In this document: positions 36,998-45,154 of the stretch, one piece after another | Layout: every line of letters starts with the position of its first letter | Position numbering within the stretch: position 1 is the stretch's first letter | Made by a program: the position numbers and the translations under genes | The notes under the pieces: model-generated | Seen by the model: only the letters and a program-made list of their open reading frames with translations | The model's database searches: none | What the model was told of the DNA's origin: nothing | From: Silanimonas sp021297925 | GTDB taxonomy: Bacteria; Pseudomonadota; Gammaproteobacteria; Xanthomonadales; Xanthomonadaceae | Reading direction: 5' to 3' | DNA length: 64,000 nucleotides | NCBI GenBank assembly: GCA_027532825.1 | Contig: JAPZTL010000004.1 | Span: 124,001-188,000, forward strand

Positions 36998-37030
36998 GAA
37001 CACTCCAAAAGCGAAAAACCCGGAGCGTTC
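36998..37030 (-). promoter_or_regulatory. Hairpin sequestering the rhlE ribosome binding site
   Basis: In the rhlE leader GAACGCTCC (37030-37022) pairs with GGAGTGTTC (37006-36998), nine pairs including one G-U, around a 15-base T-rich loop. The GGAG of the second arm is the Shine-Dalgarno sequence, 9 bases before the ATG. The hairpin would block initiation until melted by temperature, helicase or protein. An RhlE feedback loop is possible. Evidence is pairing only. Confidence 0.5.
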
Positions 37031-37216
37031 CCTGGAACCGCGCTGCGAGAGGGTGCGGAAGAACCGCTGACGGTGCCCTTGGGCGGGCGGAAGGGCCGGG
37101 GCGACGGCTTCAAGCCGAGGCGCGCGGCCGGCGTGGGGACCTTGGATCACCCGGCACCGGAAGCCGCGCACCCTACGCCATGCGGGCCCCTGGCGCCAGC
37201 GCCGTCGTCGTCGGGT

Positions 37217-38143
37217 TCAGGCGCCAGCCGGTCCGGCAACGCCGCCTTCAGTGCCGCGGCTCGGCCGGGCGGGGGGCACCAGCAGCACGTCCGTGTCGGC
37301 GTGGGCCAGCACCGCCTGCGAGAGGCTGCCGAGCAGGCCGCCGAGCCACGGGCCGTGGCCGCGGGTGCCTAGCGCGACGAGGTCGACCGCGCGCTCGGCG
37401 ATCTCGCCAAGCACGGTGTCGATGATTGCACCGCGACGGAACGCCGCTTGCCACTGCGGGTGCGCCTTCGCCTCGTCGGCGGCGCGGGCGGCGGCCTCCT
37501 GCTCCTCCCGGCGCAGGTAGTCCTCCAGCCGGGCGGGATCGGGCTGCATGAGCGCGAGAGTGGCTTCCGGAAGCGGGGGATGCACCCGCAGCAGCCGCCC
37601 TTCGGCCCAGGGGGCCAGCGCCTCGGCCCAGTCGATCGCCGCGCTCGCGGCAGGGGATCCGTCGCTGGCGGCCAGCATCCGCGACCAGGGCGCGCCTGCC
37701 GGTCGCCGCGCCACCAGGACCGGCAGTCCCGCATGGTGCAGCGCGGCCTGCGCGGTCGACCCCAGCAGGCGGTCGCCAAGGCGCCGTTCATTCCGGGCAC
37801 CGACGACGAGCAGGTCGCCACCGAGCTCCCGCGCGATCGCCCCGAGGTCGCGGCGCGGCAAGCCGATCCGGCAGACCGGCTGGGCGTCGCCGGCGGGCGT
37901 TCCAGCGTGACGGCCCAACTGGCGCTTCAGCGCGGCGTCGCCGGCCTCCAGCAGCGATTCCATGCCGATCCACGCCGCCGCCCCCGGATCGCCCCAGGCC
38001 GAGACGACGGGCAGGGGTTCCACCACATGCAGCAGGGTGAGTCGTGCGCCGTGCTGGTGGGCGAGGGAGGCGGCCCGTTCCAGCGCCCGGTCCGAGGCAG
38101 GGCCGAAATCGCTGGCGACGACGAGGTGGCGAGGCTGGGGCAT
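37217..38143 (-). CDS. Tandem universal stress protein
   Basis: This 308 aa cytosolic protein consists of two Usp domains (about 1-140 and 150-290). The second has an intact ATP-binding loop, GTRGHGPWLGGLLGS. In the first the same loop reads GARNERRLGDRLLGST, with Gly replaced by Asn, so nucleotide binding may be confined to domain 2. The start is the ATG giving MPQPRHLVVASDFGP; nine upstream in-frame residues are unlikely to be part of it. It is upstream of rhlE on the same strand with 223 bases between, which holds the rhlE leader and probably a promoter (TAGGGT-like). Confidence 0.85.
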   Translation of the reverse strand: MPQPRHLVVASDFGPASDRALERAASLAHQHGARLTLLHVVEPLPVVSAWGDPGAAAWIGMESLLEAGDAALKRQLGRHAGTPAGDAQPVCRIGLPRRDLGAIARELGGDLLVVGARNERRLGDRLLGSTAQAALHHAGLPVLVARRPAGAPWSRMLAASDGSPAASAAIDWAEALAPWAEGRLLRVHPPLPEATLALMQPDPARLEDYLRREEQEAAARAADEAKAHPQWQAAFRRGAIIDTVLGEIAERAVDLVALGTRGHGPWLGGLLGSLSQAVLAHADTDVLLVPPARPSRGTEGGVAGPAGA

Positions 38144-38295
38144 GGCGGCGGGTCCCTTGGGGATGCCCACAGCCTGCGCCGATCGGCGCCGGGTGCCATG
38201 ACTTCGGTCAAGTAAGCGCCGGGGATGGATCTGCGCCGGGCCTTCTGGATCGTGCTCGCTTGCACGTCGCTGGCGACTTCCGGCGTGACGCCGGC

Positions 38296-38883
38296 TCAGG
38301 GGGCGCCCAGGAGTCGTCGGGCGCCCTCGTAGGTCCGCTGCCAGTGGGGCAGGGACAACGTGTCGATCCGCACCCGTCCGCCGCGGCTGGGCGCGTGCAC
38401 GAAGCGGCCTTCGCCGACGTAGATCCCGACGTGGTCGATGCCTCGCCGGGATTGCCGGAAGAACACCAGATCCCCCGCCCTCAGCGCGTTCCGCGGCACC
38501 GGCGATCCGGGGCCGGCGAACTGTTCGCGGGCCGTCCGGGGCAGTTGGATGCCCACCGCCTCCCGGAACACCCAGGACGTGAACCCCGAGCAGTCGAAGC
38601 CGGTCTGAGGCGACTGGCCGCCGTAGCGGTAGCGCGTGCCGATCAACCCCGCGGCGTGCATGAGCACGTCGTCCGCCCGGAGGTCCAGCGGCTTCGGCGA
38701 GCCGGTCTCGTTGTTGCGGAGCGGCAGAGGCTCCGAGGCCGGCGCCACCTCCACGCGGGGCACCGAGGCGCAGCCGCCCAGCAGGACCGCGAGCGTGATC
38801 GCGGCCGCGACGGCACCGTCGCGGCGTGGCGCCCGGCGGGCCGGGACGGGATAATGGCGGGGCAAGGCGTCGCGGCCGGTCAT
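38296..38883 (-). CDS. NlpC/P60 family cysteine peptidase lipoprotein
   Basis: This 195 aa protein has a lipoprotein signal (AAAITLAVLLGGCAS, Cys at about 38) and an NlpC/P60 domain from about residue 70. The catalytic Cys is in GFDCSGFTSWVF, the His in RGIDHVGIYVG and the third polar residue in GRFVHAP. Such enzymes cleave peptidoglycan stem peptides, and E. coli MepS/NlpC are the models. The outer membrane lipoprotein would act in the periplasm. The slyD promoter region lies inside its 5' end on the other strand. Confidence 0.92.
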   Translation of the reverse strand: MTGRDALPRHYPVPARRAPRRDGAVAAAITLAVLLGGCASVPRVEVAPASEPLPLRNNETGSPKPLDLRADDVLMHAAGLIGTRYRYGGQSPQTGFDCSGFTSWVFREAVGIQLPRTAREQFAGPGSPVPRNALRAGDLVFFRQSRRGIDHVGIYVGEGRFVHAPSRGGRVRIDTLSLPHWQRTYEGARRLLGAP

Positions 38884-38949
38884 GGCGGCGGAGTCTGCCC
38901 CATCCTCCGCGCTGCCGGCCAGCGCACCCCCCGCGATCCCGGAATCCCC

Positions 38950-39438
38950 ATGAACATCGAGAAAGACCACGTCGTCCGCCTGCACTACAGCGTGTCGGAG
39001 GCGGGCGGCGAGGCTATCGAGACCTCGCGCGACCGCGAGCCGCTGGCCGTGCTGATCGGCCACCAGACCATCATCCCCGGCCTCGAGGAGGCCCTGTTGG
39101 GCCGCGCCGCGGGCGATCGCTTCGAGGCCACCGTGGCCCCGGAGAAGGCCTACGGCGAACGCCGCGAGGGCCTCGTCCAGCGCATCCCGCGGAAGCACCT
39201 CAAGGACCACCGGCTGGTCGTGGGTGCGACCGTCGTCGTCCCCACCCAGATGGGCCCGCGGCCGGTGACCGTCCAGAAGGTCGGCCTCTCGGTCGTCGAC
39301 GTCGACCTGAACCACCCGATGGCGGGCAAGACCCTTGTGTTCGACGTCGAGGTGCTCGACGTCCGCGAGGCCACGGCCGAGGAGAAGGACCACGGCCACG
39401 TGCACGGCGAGGGCGGCGTCCAGCACGGACGCCCCTGA
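38950..39438 (+). CDS. slyD: FKBP-type peptidyl-prolyl isomerase SlyD
   Basis: SlyD (162 aa) is a cytosolic prolyl isomerase, chaperone and metal-binding protein. The N-terminal FKBP half (KDHVVRLHYSVSEAGGEAI) is interrupted by the insert-in-flap domain (AYGERREGLVQRIPRKHLKD), and a short His-containing tail, HGHVHGEGGVQHGRP, holds four His, far fewer than in E. coli SlyD. It could still help in nickel handling. GATAAT at 38850-38855 is a possible -10 within the divergent NlpC gene. An intrinsic terminator follows. Confidence 0.92.
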   Translation: MNIEKDHVVRLHYSVSEAGGEAIETSRDREPLAVLIGHQTIIPGLEEALLGRAAGDRFEATVAPEKAYGERREGLVQRIPRKHLKDHRLVVGATVVVPTQMGPRPVTVQKVGLSVVDVDLNHPMAGKTLVFDVEVLDVREATAEEKDHGHVHGEGGVQHGRP

Positions 39439-39458
39439 CCTCCGGCACACGCGATCCG

Positions 39459-39490
39459 CGCCCCGGGCCTTCAGGCTCGGGGCGTTTTCG
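39459..39490 (+). terminator. Intrinsic terminator of slyD
   Basis: CGCCCCGGGCC (39459-39469) pairs with GGCTCGGGGCG (39474-39484), eleven pairs with one G-U, around loop TTCA, followed by TTTTCGTT. Confidence 0.85.
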
Positions 39491-39509
39491 TTCAAGGGGA
39501 AGCCCGACC

Positions 39510-40757
39510 ATGGGTGTCGCACAGGACGAGGGCGCGACCCGCCCGACCGCGGAGGCCTCGCGTCTACCGCTGATGGACATGCTGCGGGGCTTCGCGCTCC
39601 TCGGGGTGTTCCTGATGAACATCGATTTCTTCAACCGTCCGCTGATGGCCTACAGCGCGGGCATCGACGGTGGTACCGGCATCGATACTGTCGCGGCGGT
39701 GCTCGTGCACGTCCTCGTCCAGGGCAAGTTCTGGGTGCTGTTCGCGCTGCTGTTCGGCATGGGGTTTGCCCTGATGCGGGACCGGGCGGTCGCGGCCGGC
39801 CGGCCGTTCGTGGCGGTCTACCTCCGGCGGTTGCTGCTCCTCGCGACCTTCGGCGCACTGCACATCGTGCTGCTTTGGCCGGGCGACATCCTCCTCGCGT
39901 ATGCGATGGCGGCCCTCGGACTGCTGGCGTTGGGTCGTCTCTCCGGAAACGGCGCGTGGGTGCTCGGCGCCATGTTGTACGTCGGCCTCTCCGTCCTGGC
40001 CGTGGCGTTCGGCCTGCTGCTGATGGTCATGCCCCCCGAGGCCCTCGCCCCTGTGCGCGACGAATACGCGGCCATGGGGGTTGCCATCGACGCTGCCGCC
40101 AAGGTGTATTCGACGGGCGGCTTCGCCGAGGTCACCGTCCAGCGGGTCGAGGACTACATCCAACTCCTCGGCAGCGTCGTCTTCTTCCAACTGCCAATGA
40201 TGCTCGGGGTGTTCCTCATCGGGCGCTGGTTCGTGGCGTCGGGACGCCTGCAGGCGCCCGAGCGGCATCACCGCTTCTTCGTGATGCTGGCGGCGGTCGG
40301 TCTGCTGCTCGGGGCCGCGGGTGTCGCGGGCAGCCTCGCCTTCGGCAGCCGCTTCGACCTCGCGACGGAGTTCGCTGAAGGGACCGCGGCCACGGGCCTG
40401 ATGACCCTCGCCAGCCTGCCACTGAGCCTCGCCTATCTCGCGCTGTTCGTCCTCGCCGCGCAGACCGGGACGGGGCAACGCCTGCTCGCGCCGCTCGCGC
40501 CCGCGGGTCGCATGGCCCTGACGAACTACCTGATGCAGTCGCTGGTCGCCAGCCTCGTGTTCTACGGCTACGGCTTTGGACTTGCCGGCGAGGTCGGGCG
40601 CGCGGCGCAGGTGGCGTTCGTCATCGTGGTCTTCGCCGCCCAGGTCGCCTTCAGCCGCTGGTGGTTGGCGCGTTTCACCATGGGGCCGCTCGAGTGGCTC
40701 TGGCGGGCGGGCACCTACCTGCAGTGGCCGCCGATGCGCCGCGTTACCGCGGGCTGA
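39510..40757 (+). CDS. DUF418 family membrane protein
   Basis: This 415 aa protein has about nine to ten helices. The N-terminal family signature is LMDMLRGFALLGVFLMNIDF. The C-terminal DUF418 block contains GRMALTNYLMQSLVASLVFY and ends RWWLARFTMGPLEWLWRAGT. Members such as E. coli YeiB and Bacillus YxaH/YrkO are inner membrane proteins of unknown function, possibly acyl or small-molecule transferases related to the acyltransferase-3 fold. The ATG lies 22 bases after the slyD terminator T run with AAGGGGA upstream. Confidence 0.9.
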   Translation: MGVAQDEGATRPTAEASRLPLMDMLRGFALLGVFLMNIDFFNRPLMAYSAGIDGGTGIDTVAAVLVHVLVQGKFWVLFALLFGMGFALMRDRAVAAGRPFVAVYLRRLLLLATFGALHIVLLWPGDILLAYAMAALGLLALGRLSGNGAWVLGAMLYVGLSVLAVAFGLLLMVMPPEALAPVRDEYAAMGVAIDAAAKVYSTGGFAEVTVQRVEDYIQLLGSVVFFQLPMMLGVFLIGRWFVASGRLQAPERHHRFFVMLAAVGLLLGAAGVAGSLAFGSRFDLATEFAEGTAATGLMTLASLPLSLAYLALFVLAAQTGTGQRLLAPLAPAGRMALTNYLMQSLVASLVFYGYGFGLAGEVGRAAQVAFVIVVFAAQVAFSRWWLARFTMGPLEWLWRAGTYLQWPPMRRVTAG

Positions 40758-40817
40758 GCCCGGGCCTCGTCGCCCCGGCTACACTTCGCCTCCGGTCCGG
40801 GCGAGGAGAGCGGTGCG

Positions 40818-42068
40818 ATGGCGGTGGCTGACGAGGTGCTGGTGCTCGGCGGCGGCGTCATCGGTCTGGCCTGTGCCCAGGCCTTGCAGGAGCGGGGCGT
40901 GCCGGTCCGGTTGCTCGAACGCGATCGCCTCGGCGCGGCGACCAGCCACGGCAACTGCGGCACCCTGACGCCGTCGCACGCCTTGCCGCTCGCCGCCCCC
41001 GGGATGGTCGCCACCGCCCTGCGCTGGATGCTCTCGCCCGGGGCGCCGTTCTACGTGAAGCCGCGCGTCGACCCGGCGCTGTGGGCGTGGCTGCTGCGCT
41101 TCGCGCGCCGCTGCGACGCGGCGACCTTCCAGGCCGCGATCGCGCCGAAGGCCGCGCTGCTGACGACGTCGCAGGCCCTGCTCGACGACCTCGTCCGTCG
41201 TCGCGGATTGGACTGCGGCCACGCCCGCGACGGCCTGACCTATGTCTACCGTGACGCCTCCCGCCTCGAGCGGAGCGTGCGCGACCACGCGCTGCTGGCC
41301 GGGCACGGCATCGCGGTCGAACGGCTGGACGCCGATGCCCTGCTCGCCGCCGAGCCGGCCCTCAAGCCGGGCGTGGCGGGAGGGCTGCATTTCCCGGGAG
41401 ACGGCCACCTCCGGCCCGAGCGCTACGCCGCGGAGCTCGGCCGCATCGCCCGGTCCGACGGCGCGGTGATCGAGGAGGGCGCCGAGGTGGTGGAACTCGC
41501 GCCGACCGCGCGGGGCTGGCGGGCCCGCCTCGCCGACGGCCGTGCCCACGAGGCCCGTCGCGTGCTGCTGGCCACCGGGCCCTGGGCGGCGCGGATGGCC
41601 GCGCGGCTCGGCCGGCGGTGGCCGATCCAGCCCGGCAAGGGCTACTCGATCACCTACGACCGGCCCGCCTTGGCGCCGCGCCGGCCGCTCGTGCTGAAGG
41701 ACCGCTCTGTCTGCGTGACCGCGTGGGCGGATGGCTTCCGCCTCGGCAGCACCATGGAATTCGCCGGCTATGACGACCGGCTGACCCGGCGTCGCCTCGA
41801 CGCGCTGGAGCGCGGCGCGGCGGAAGCGCTGCGCGAGCCGGTGGGCCCCGCAAAGCGCGAGGAGTGGTTCGGCTGGCGGCCGATGACCTGGGACGACCTG
41901 CCCCTGCTCGGGGCGGTGCCGGGGGCCCCGGGCCTCTGGGTCGCCGCCGGCCACGGAATGATGGGCGTCTCGATGTCCGCGGCCACGGGGCGGATCCTTA
42001 CCGACCTGCTCACCGGGGTCGCGCCACCGATCGACCCCGCCCCGTACCGCCCGGCGCGCTTCGGCTGA
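40818..42068 (+). CDS. FAD-dependent D-amino-acid dehydrogenase-like oxidoreductase
   Basis: This 416 aa protein begins with the Rossmann dinucleotide motif VLGGGVIGLACAQAL and has the DadA-type GNCGTLTPSHALPLAAPGM block, a substrate domain, and the C-terminal FAD motif GLWVAAGHGMMGVSMSAATG. The family oxidises D-amino acids or hydroxyproline and feeds electrons to the respiratory chain. It differs from proline-catabolic DadA in context: it overlaps a HutG-like N-formylglutamate amidohydrolase gene by one base (TGATG). The substrate is therefore open; D-amino acids, D-hydroxyproline or glycine-type substrates are candidates. TACACT (40780-40785) is a possible -10, with GAGGAGAG before the ATG. 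Confidence 0.82.
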   Translation: MAVADEVLVLGGGVIGLACAQALQERGVPVRLLERDRLGAATSHGNCGTLTPSHALPLAAPGMVATALRWMLSPGAPFYVKPRVDPALWAWLLRFARRCDAATFQAAIAPKAALLTTSQALLDDLVRRRGLDCGHARDGLTYVYRDASRLERSVRDHALLAGHGIAVERLDADALLAAEPALKPGVAGGLHFPGDGHLRPERYAAELGRIARSDGAVIEEGAEVVELAPTARGWRARLADGRAHEARRVLLATGPWAARMAARLGRRWPIQPGKGYSITYDRPALAPRRPLVLKDRSVCVTAWADGFRLGSTMEFAGYDDRLTRRRLDALERGAAEALREPVGPAKREEWFGWRPMTWDDLPLLGAVPGAPGLWVAAGHGMMGVSMSAATGRILTDLLTGVAPPIDPAPYRPARFG

Positions 42069-42865
42069 TGGCCCCGTTCACGCTGCGGCGCGGCCGCTCG
42101 CCCCTCTTGATCAGCGTGCCGCACGACGGTTCGCACATCCCGTCCGCGCTCGCCGCGCGGATGACGCCGGAGGCCCGCCGGGCGCCGGACACGGACTGGT
42201 GGATGTCCCGCCTGTACGGCCCTGTCGCCGAGGCCCTGGGTGCGTCGCTCCTCCTCCCCGCCTGCTCGCGCTACGTGGTCGATCTCAACCGCCCGCCGGA
42301 CGACGTCTCGCTGTATCCCGGCCAGAACACGACCGGCCTGTGCCCGACCACGCGTTTCGACGGCGGTCCGGTGTACCTCGGCGGCGAGGCGCCCGGACAG
42401 GACGAGATCGCCGGTCGGGTGGAGCGCTGGTGGCGGCCTTACCACGATGCCCTGGGCGGTGAACTCGCGGACCTGCGCGCTCGCCATGGCCGGGCACTGC
42501 TCTGGGACGGCCACTCCATCGCTTCGCGCCTGCCGTGGCTGTTCGACGGCGAACTCCCCGAACTGAACCTCGGCACGGCCGAAGGACGGAGCTGCCGACC
42601 GGGCACGGAGGCGACGGTGGTCGGGACCCTGACCGCCCAGTCGCGCTTCTCGTGGGTCGCGAACGGTCGCTTCAAGGGTGGGCACATCACCCGCCACTAC
42701 GGCCGGCCCGCGGATGGGGTCGAGGCCCTGCAGCTGGAAACGGCCCAGCGGGCCTACATGGCGGAGCCCGGGGGGGCGTTCGAGGCGGCGAGGGCGGCCC
42801 CGCTCCAGACGCTCCTCGTCGACCTGCTCGGCAGGCTCCTGGGCCGCGACGCGGCCGGTCATTGA
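42068..42865 (+). CDS. N-formylglutamate amidohydrolase family protein (HutG-like)
   Basis: This 265 aa protein has the family blocks LLISVPHDGSHIPSAL near the N-terminus, TDWWMSRLYGP, SRYVVDLNRPPDD, LLWDGHSIASRLP and GGHITRHYGRPADGVEALQLE. The His and Asp residues in these motifs are the predicted Zn ligands. HutG hydrolyses N-formylglutamate to formate and glutamate in the last step of one histidine-degradation route. No hutH, hutU or hutI is nearby, so either the hut genes are elsewhere or this enzyme serves another pathway tied to the upstream oxidoreductase. Confidence 0.88.
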   Translation: MAPFTLRRGRSPLLISVPHDGSHIPSALAARMTPEARRAPDTDWWMSRLYGPVAEALGASLLLPACSRYVVDLNRPPDDVSLYPGQNTTGLCPTTRFDGGPVYLGGEAPGQDEIAGRVERWWRPYHDALGGELADLRARHGRALLWDGHSIASRLPWLFDGELPELNLGTAEGRSCRPGTEATVVGTLTAQSRFSWVANGRFKGGHITRHYGRPADGVEALQLETAQRAYMAEPGGAFEAARAAPLQTLLVDLLGRLLGRDAAGH

Positions 42866-42977
42866 ATGCGTGGTGAATCGCCTCGGAAGAGCGACGTGAT
42901 CGTCAACCTGCGGTCATCCGAGTCGTGTAAATCTATCGTTAACCGGGGGCCGATTCCCCGGTTCACGGAGCCCCGCC

Positions 42978-43070
42978 ATGACCCCCGGACTGTCCTTCGC
43001 CCGTCTCGTCGTCGCCGGCATGGTGGCGGTCCTGATGTGGGTCATCTCCCGGGCCGAATCCTCGGCCTGA
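42978..43070 (+). CDS. Small single-pass membrane protein
   Basis: This 30-codon frame, beginning MTPGLSFARLVVAGMVAVLM and ending in ISRAESSA, has one hydrophobic helix of about 18 residues. A GGAG ribosome binding site lies 9 bases before the ATG. AT-richer sequence upstream (42926-42945, with TGTAAATCTATCG) could contain a promoter. It stands alone between hutG and the convergent EAL gene. Similarity to any family is unknown to me; the good signals make translation plausible. Confidence 0.5.
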   Translation: MTPGLSFARLVVAGMVAVLMWVISRAESSA

Positions 43071-43092
43071 GCCCGCGCCCCGGGCCTGCCGC

Positions 43093-45099
43093 TCAGGTGG
43101 CCCGATCGACCAGCCAGCGCCCGGCATCCCCGGCTTCGAGCGGTTTCGAGAACAGGTAACCCTGCACCTCCATGCACCCGGCACCGCGCAGCCAGTCGCG
43201 CTGGGTCGCGGTTTCGATGCCTTCGGCCACCGAGTGCCGGCCCAGCGTGCGGATCAGGCCCAGCAGGGTGCTCATGAGTTCGTCGCCCTCGCGCGTGCCA
43301 AGGCGACGCACGAAGGTCAGGTCGACCTTGATCACGTCGAAGGGCAATTCCTGGAGGCGGCTCAGCGAGGAATAGCCGGTGCCGAAGTCGTCCATCGCCA
43401 GGTGGAAGCCCCGGCCCGCCAGGGCCTGGAGCAGGGGCAGCACCGCGTCGATCCGTTCCATGGCGACCGACTCGGTGATCTCGAACTCGATGTCGTCGGG
43501 GCCGTGGCCGTGGTGGGCGAGGCGATCGGCGATGAAGTCGGCAAGGCCCGGGTCGAAGAGCTGCCGTGGCGAGAGGTTGATCGACAGGCGCCCGGGGGCG
43601 AGCCCCGCCGTGCACCAGGCGGCGCGTTGCGCGAAGGCCGTCTCGATGCCCCAGCGGCCGAGGTCGAGGATGAAACCGCTCTCTTCGGCGATGCGGATGA
43701 ACTCGGCCGGCGACACCGGGCCTTCGACGGGCGCCCAGCGCATCAACGCCTCGAAGCCCGCGGTGCTCTCGTCGGCGAGATGCAGGCGGGGCTGGTAGAC
43801 CATCCGGAATTCGCCGCGACGCAGGCCTTCGCGCATCTGCGACGCCAACTGCGACCAGCGCAGGTCGCGGTCGAAGGTGCTGCGGTCGAACGCCATCCAG
43901 CGGCCACGCCCGGTTTCCTTCGCGGCCACCAGCGCCGATTCCGCCTCCTGCAAGGCCGCGGGCAGGGCGCAGGCGGTGCTTGGCAGCCGGGTGAACCCAC
44001 CGCTCATGCTGGTTTCGATCACCAGCCCGTCATCGAGTTCCACCGGGATCTTGGCCGCCGCGAGGATCGCGTCGAGACGGATCTCGGGTTTTTCGCCTTC
44101 GATGACCATGGCGAACTTGTCGCCGGTGAGGCGGGCGACGAAGTCGGCCTGACCGGCACCACGCCGCGTGCGATGGGCCAATTCGCGCACCAGTGCGTCG
44201 CCGACACGATGGCCGAAGGCCTCGTTCATGCGTCCGAGATGGTCGATGCCCAGCAGGGCCAGCACGGCGGGACGGTCGGGGGCGCGGCTCGCGACCCGGG
44301 CATCGAGGCCCCCGCGGTTCGGAAGGCCGGTGGCGGGGTCGTGCAGGGCCAGCCACTCGAGCCGCTCGGCCTGGCGCAGGCGCTCGCGGGCCTCGCGCTC
44401 GCGACCCATGCGGTGGTCGTGCACGTGCACCAGGCTCACGAAAAGGGCGGTCACGGCGAGCCCGAGGATGCCCGCGAAGTTGAAGTCGAGCAGGCCAAAG
44501 CGCGATGCCACGCCCACCGCGCCGGAGGCGGCGAACAGCACGGCCCCGGCCAGCATCACCGCCTCGGCAGTCTCGCGTTTCCGGCGGTAGCGCAGCCACT
44601 GCAGGGCAATGCACCCCAGCGCGAGCAGAAACGCATACAGCGAGGCCAGGGCGAACCAGGGGTTCAGCCGGCCTTGCAGGACATGGATCGTCTCGCCCCA
44701 GGGCAGCACCAGGGCACGCGTCCTCTCGATGCTCTCGAATTGCAGGCCGTAAGGAAGGAGGACGTGGGCGACAAACAACAGCACCGTCGATGCCGCGATC
44801 GCCGCCCAGGCGGCGCGGCCGAGGCGTGCAACGCCCTCGTCGAAGAACGCGAGCAGCAGGGGGTAGGTGAAGCCCGAGAACACCAGCGCGAGTTTGTTCC
44901 AGTGCGCCAGCGCTTCGGGGTCCGCGGTGCTGGTGGCGAGCAGGACCATCAGGTTGAAGGCGATCGACAAGGCACACACCCCCGCCATCAGCAGGGAACG
45001 ACGATCGCGCACGTCGCCGAGACCTGCCACCACATGGAGCACCGTCGCGAAGGCGAAGGCGCCCATCAGCAGGCAGAGCATGAAGGCGATCAGGGGCAT
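43093..45099 (-). CDS. Membrane EAL-domain c-di-GMP phosphodiesterase with degenerate GGDEF domain
   Basis: This 668 aa protein has seven predicted helices in residues 1-215 (7TM sensor type), then a GGDEF domain whose signature is TGDKF (residues 325-329), so it probably has no cyclase activity. A full EAL domain follows: Glu450 in FEALMRW, NLSPRQLF, EITES, MDDFGTGYSSLSRL, KVDLTFVR and AEGIET are all present, as in active phosphodiesterases. It likely lowers c-di-GMP in response to a membrane signal, with the GGDEF part as GTP sensor. It lies 55 bases downstream of parE on the same strand with a hairpin between. Confidence 0.92.
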   Translation of the reverse strand: MPLIAFMLCLLMGAFAFATVLHVVAGLGDVRDRRSLLMAGVCALSIAFNLMVLLATSTADPEALAHWNKLALVFSGFTYPLLLAFFDEGVARLGRAAWAAIAASTVLLFVAHVLLPYGLQFESIERTRALVLPWGETIHVLQGRLNPWFALASLYAFLLALGCIALQWLRYRRKRETAEAVMLAGAVLFAASGAVGVASRFGLLDFNFAGILGLAVTALFVSLVHVHDHRMGREREARERLRQAERLEWLALHDPATGLPNRGGLDARVASRAPDRPAVLALLGIDHLGRMNEAFGHRVGDALVRELAHRTRRGAGQADFVARLTGDKFAMVIEGEKPEIRLDAILAAAKIPVELDDGLVIETSMSGGFTRLPSTACALPAALQEAESALVAAKETGRGRWMAFDRSTFDRDLRWSQLASQMREGLRRGEFRMVYQPRLHLADESTAGFEALMRWAPVEGPVSPAEFIRIAEESGFILDLGRWGIETAFAQRAAWCTAGLAPGRLSINLSPRQLFDPGLADFIADRLAHHGHGPDDIEFEITESVAMERIDAVLPLLQALAGRGFHLAMDDFGTGYSSLSRLQELPFDVIKVDLTFVRRLGTREGDELMSTLLGLIRTLGRHSVAEGIETATQRDWLRGAGCMEVQGYLFSKPLEAGDAGRWLVDRAT

Positions 45100-45118
45100 C
45101 GGCGGCCGGCGTGGAGAC

Positions 45119-45142
45119 CCGGCCCGAGCATAGCCGGGCCGG
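45119..45142 (-). terminator. Hairpin after parE
   Basis: CCGGCCCG (45119-45126) pairs with CGGGCCGG (45135-45142) around AGCATAGC. It lies just downstream of parE on the minus strand but lacks a T run. It may slow or end the parE transcript before the EAL gene. Confidence 0.4.
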
Positions 45143-45154
45143 CCGGGCCTGTGT

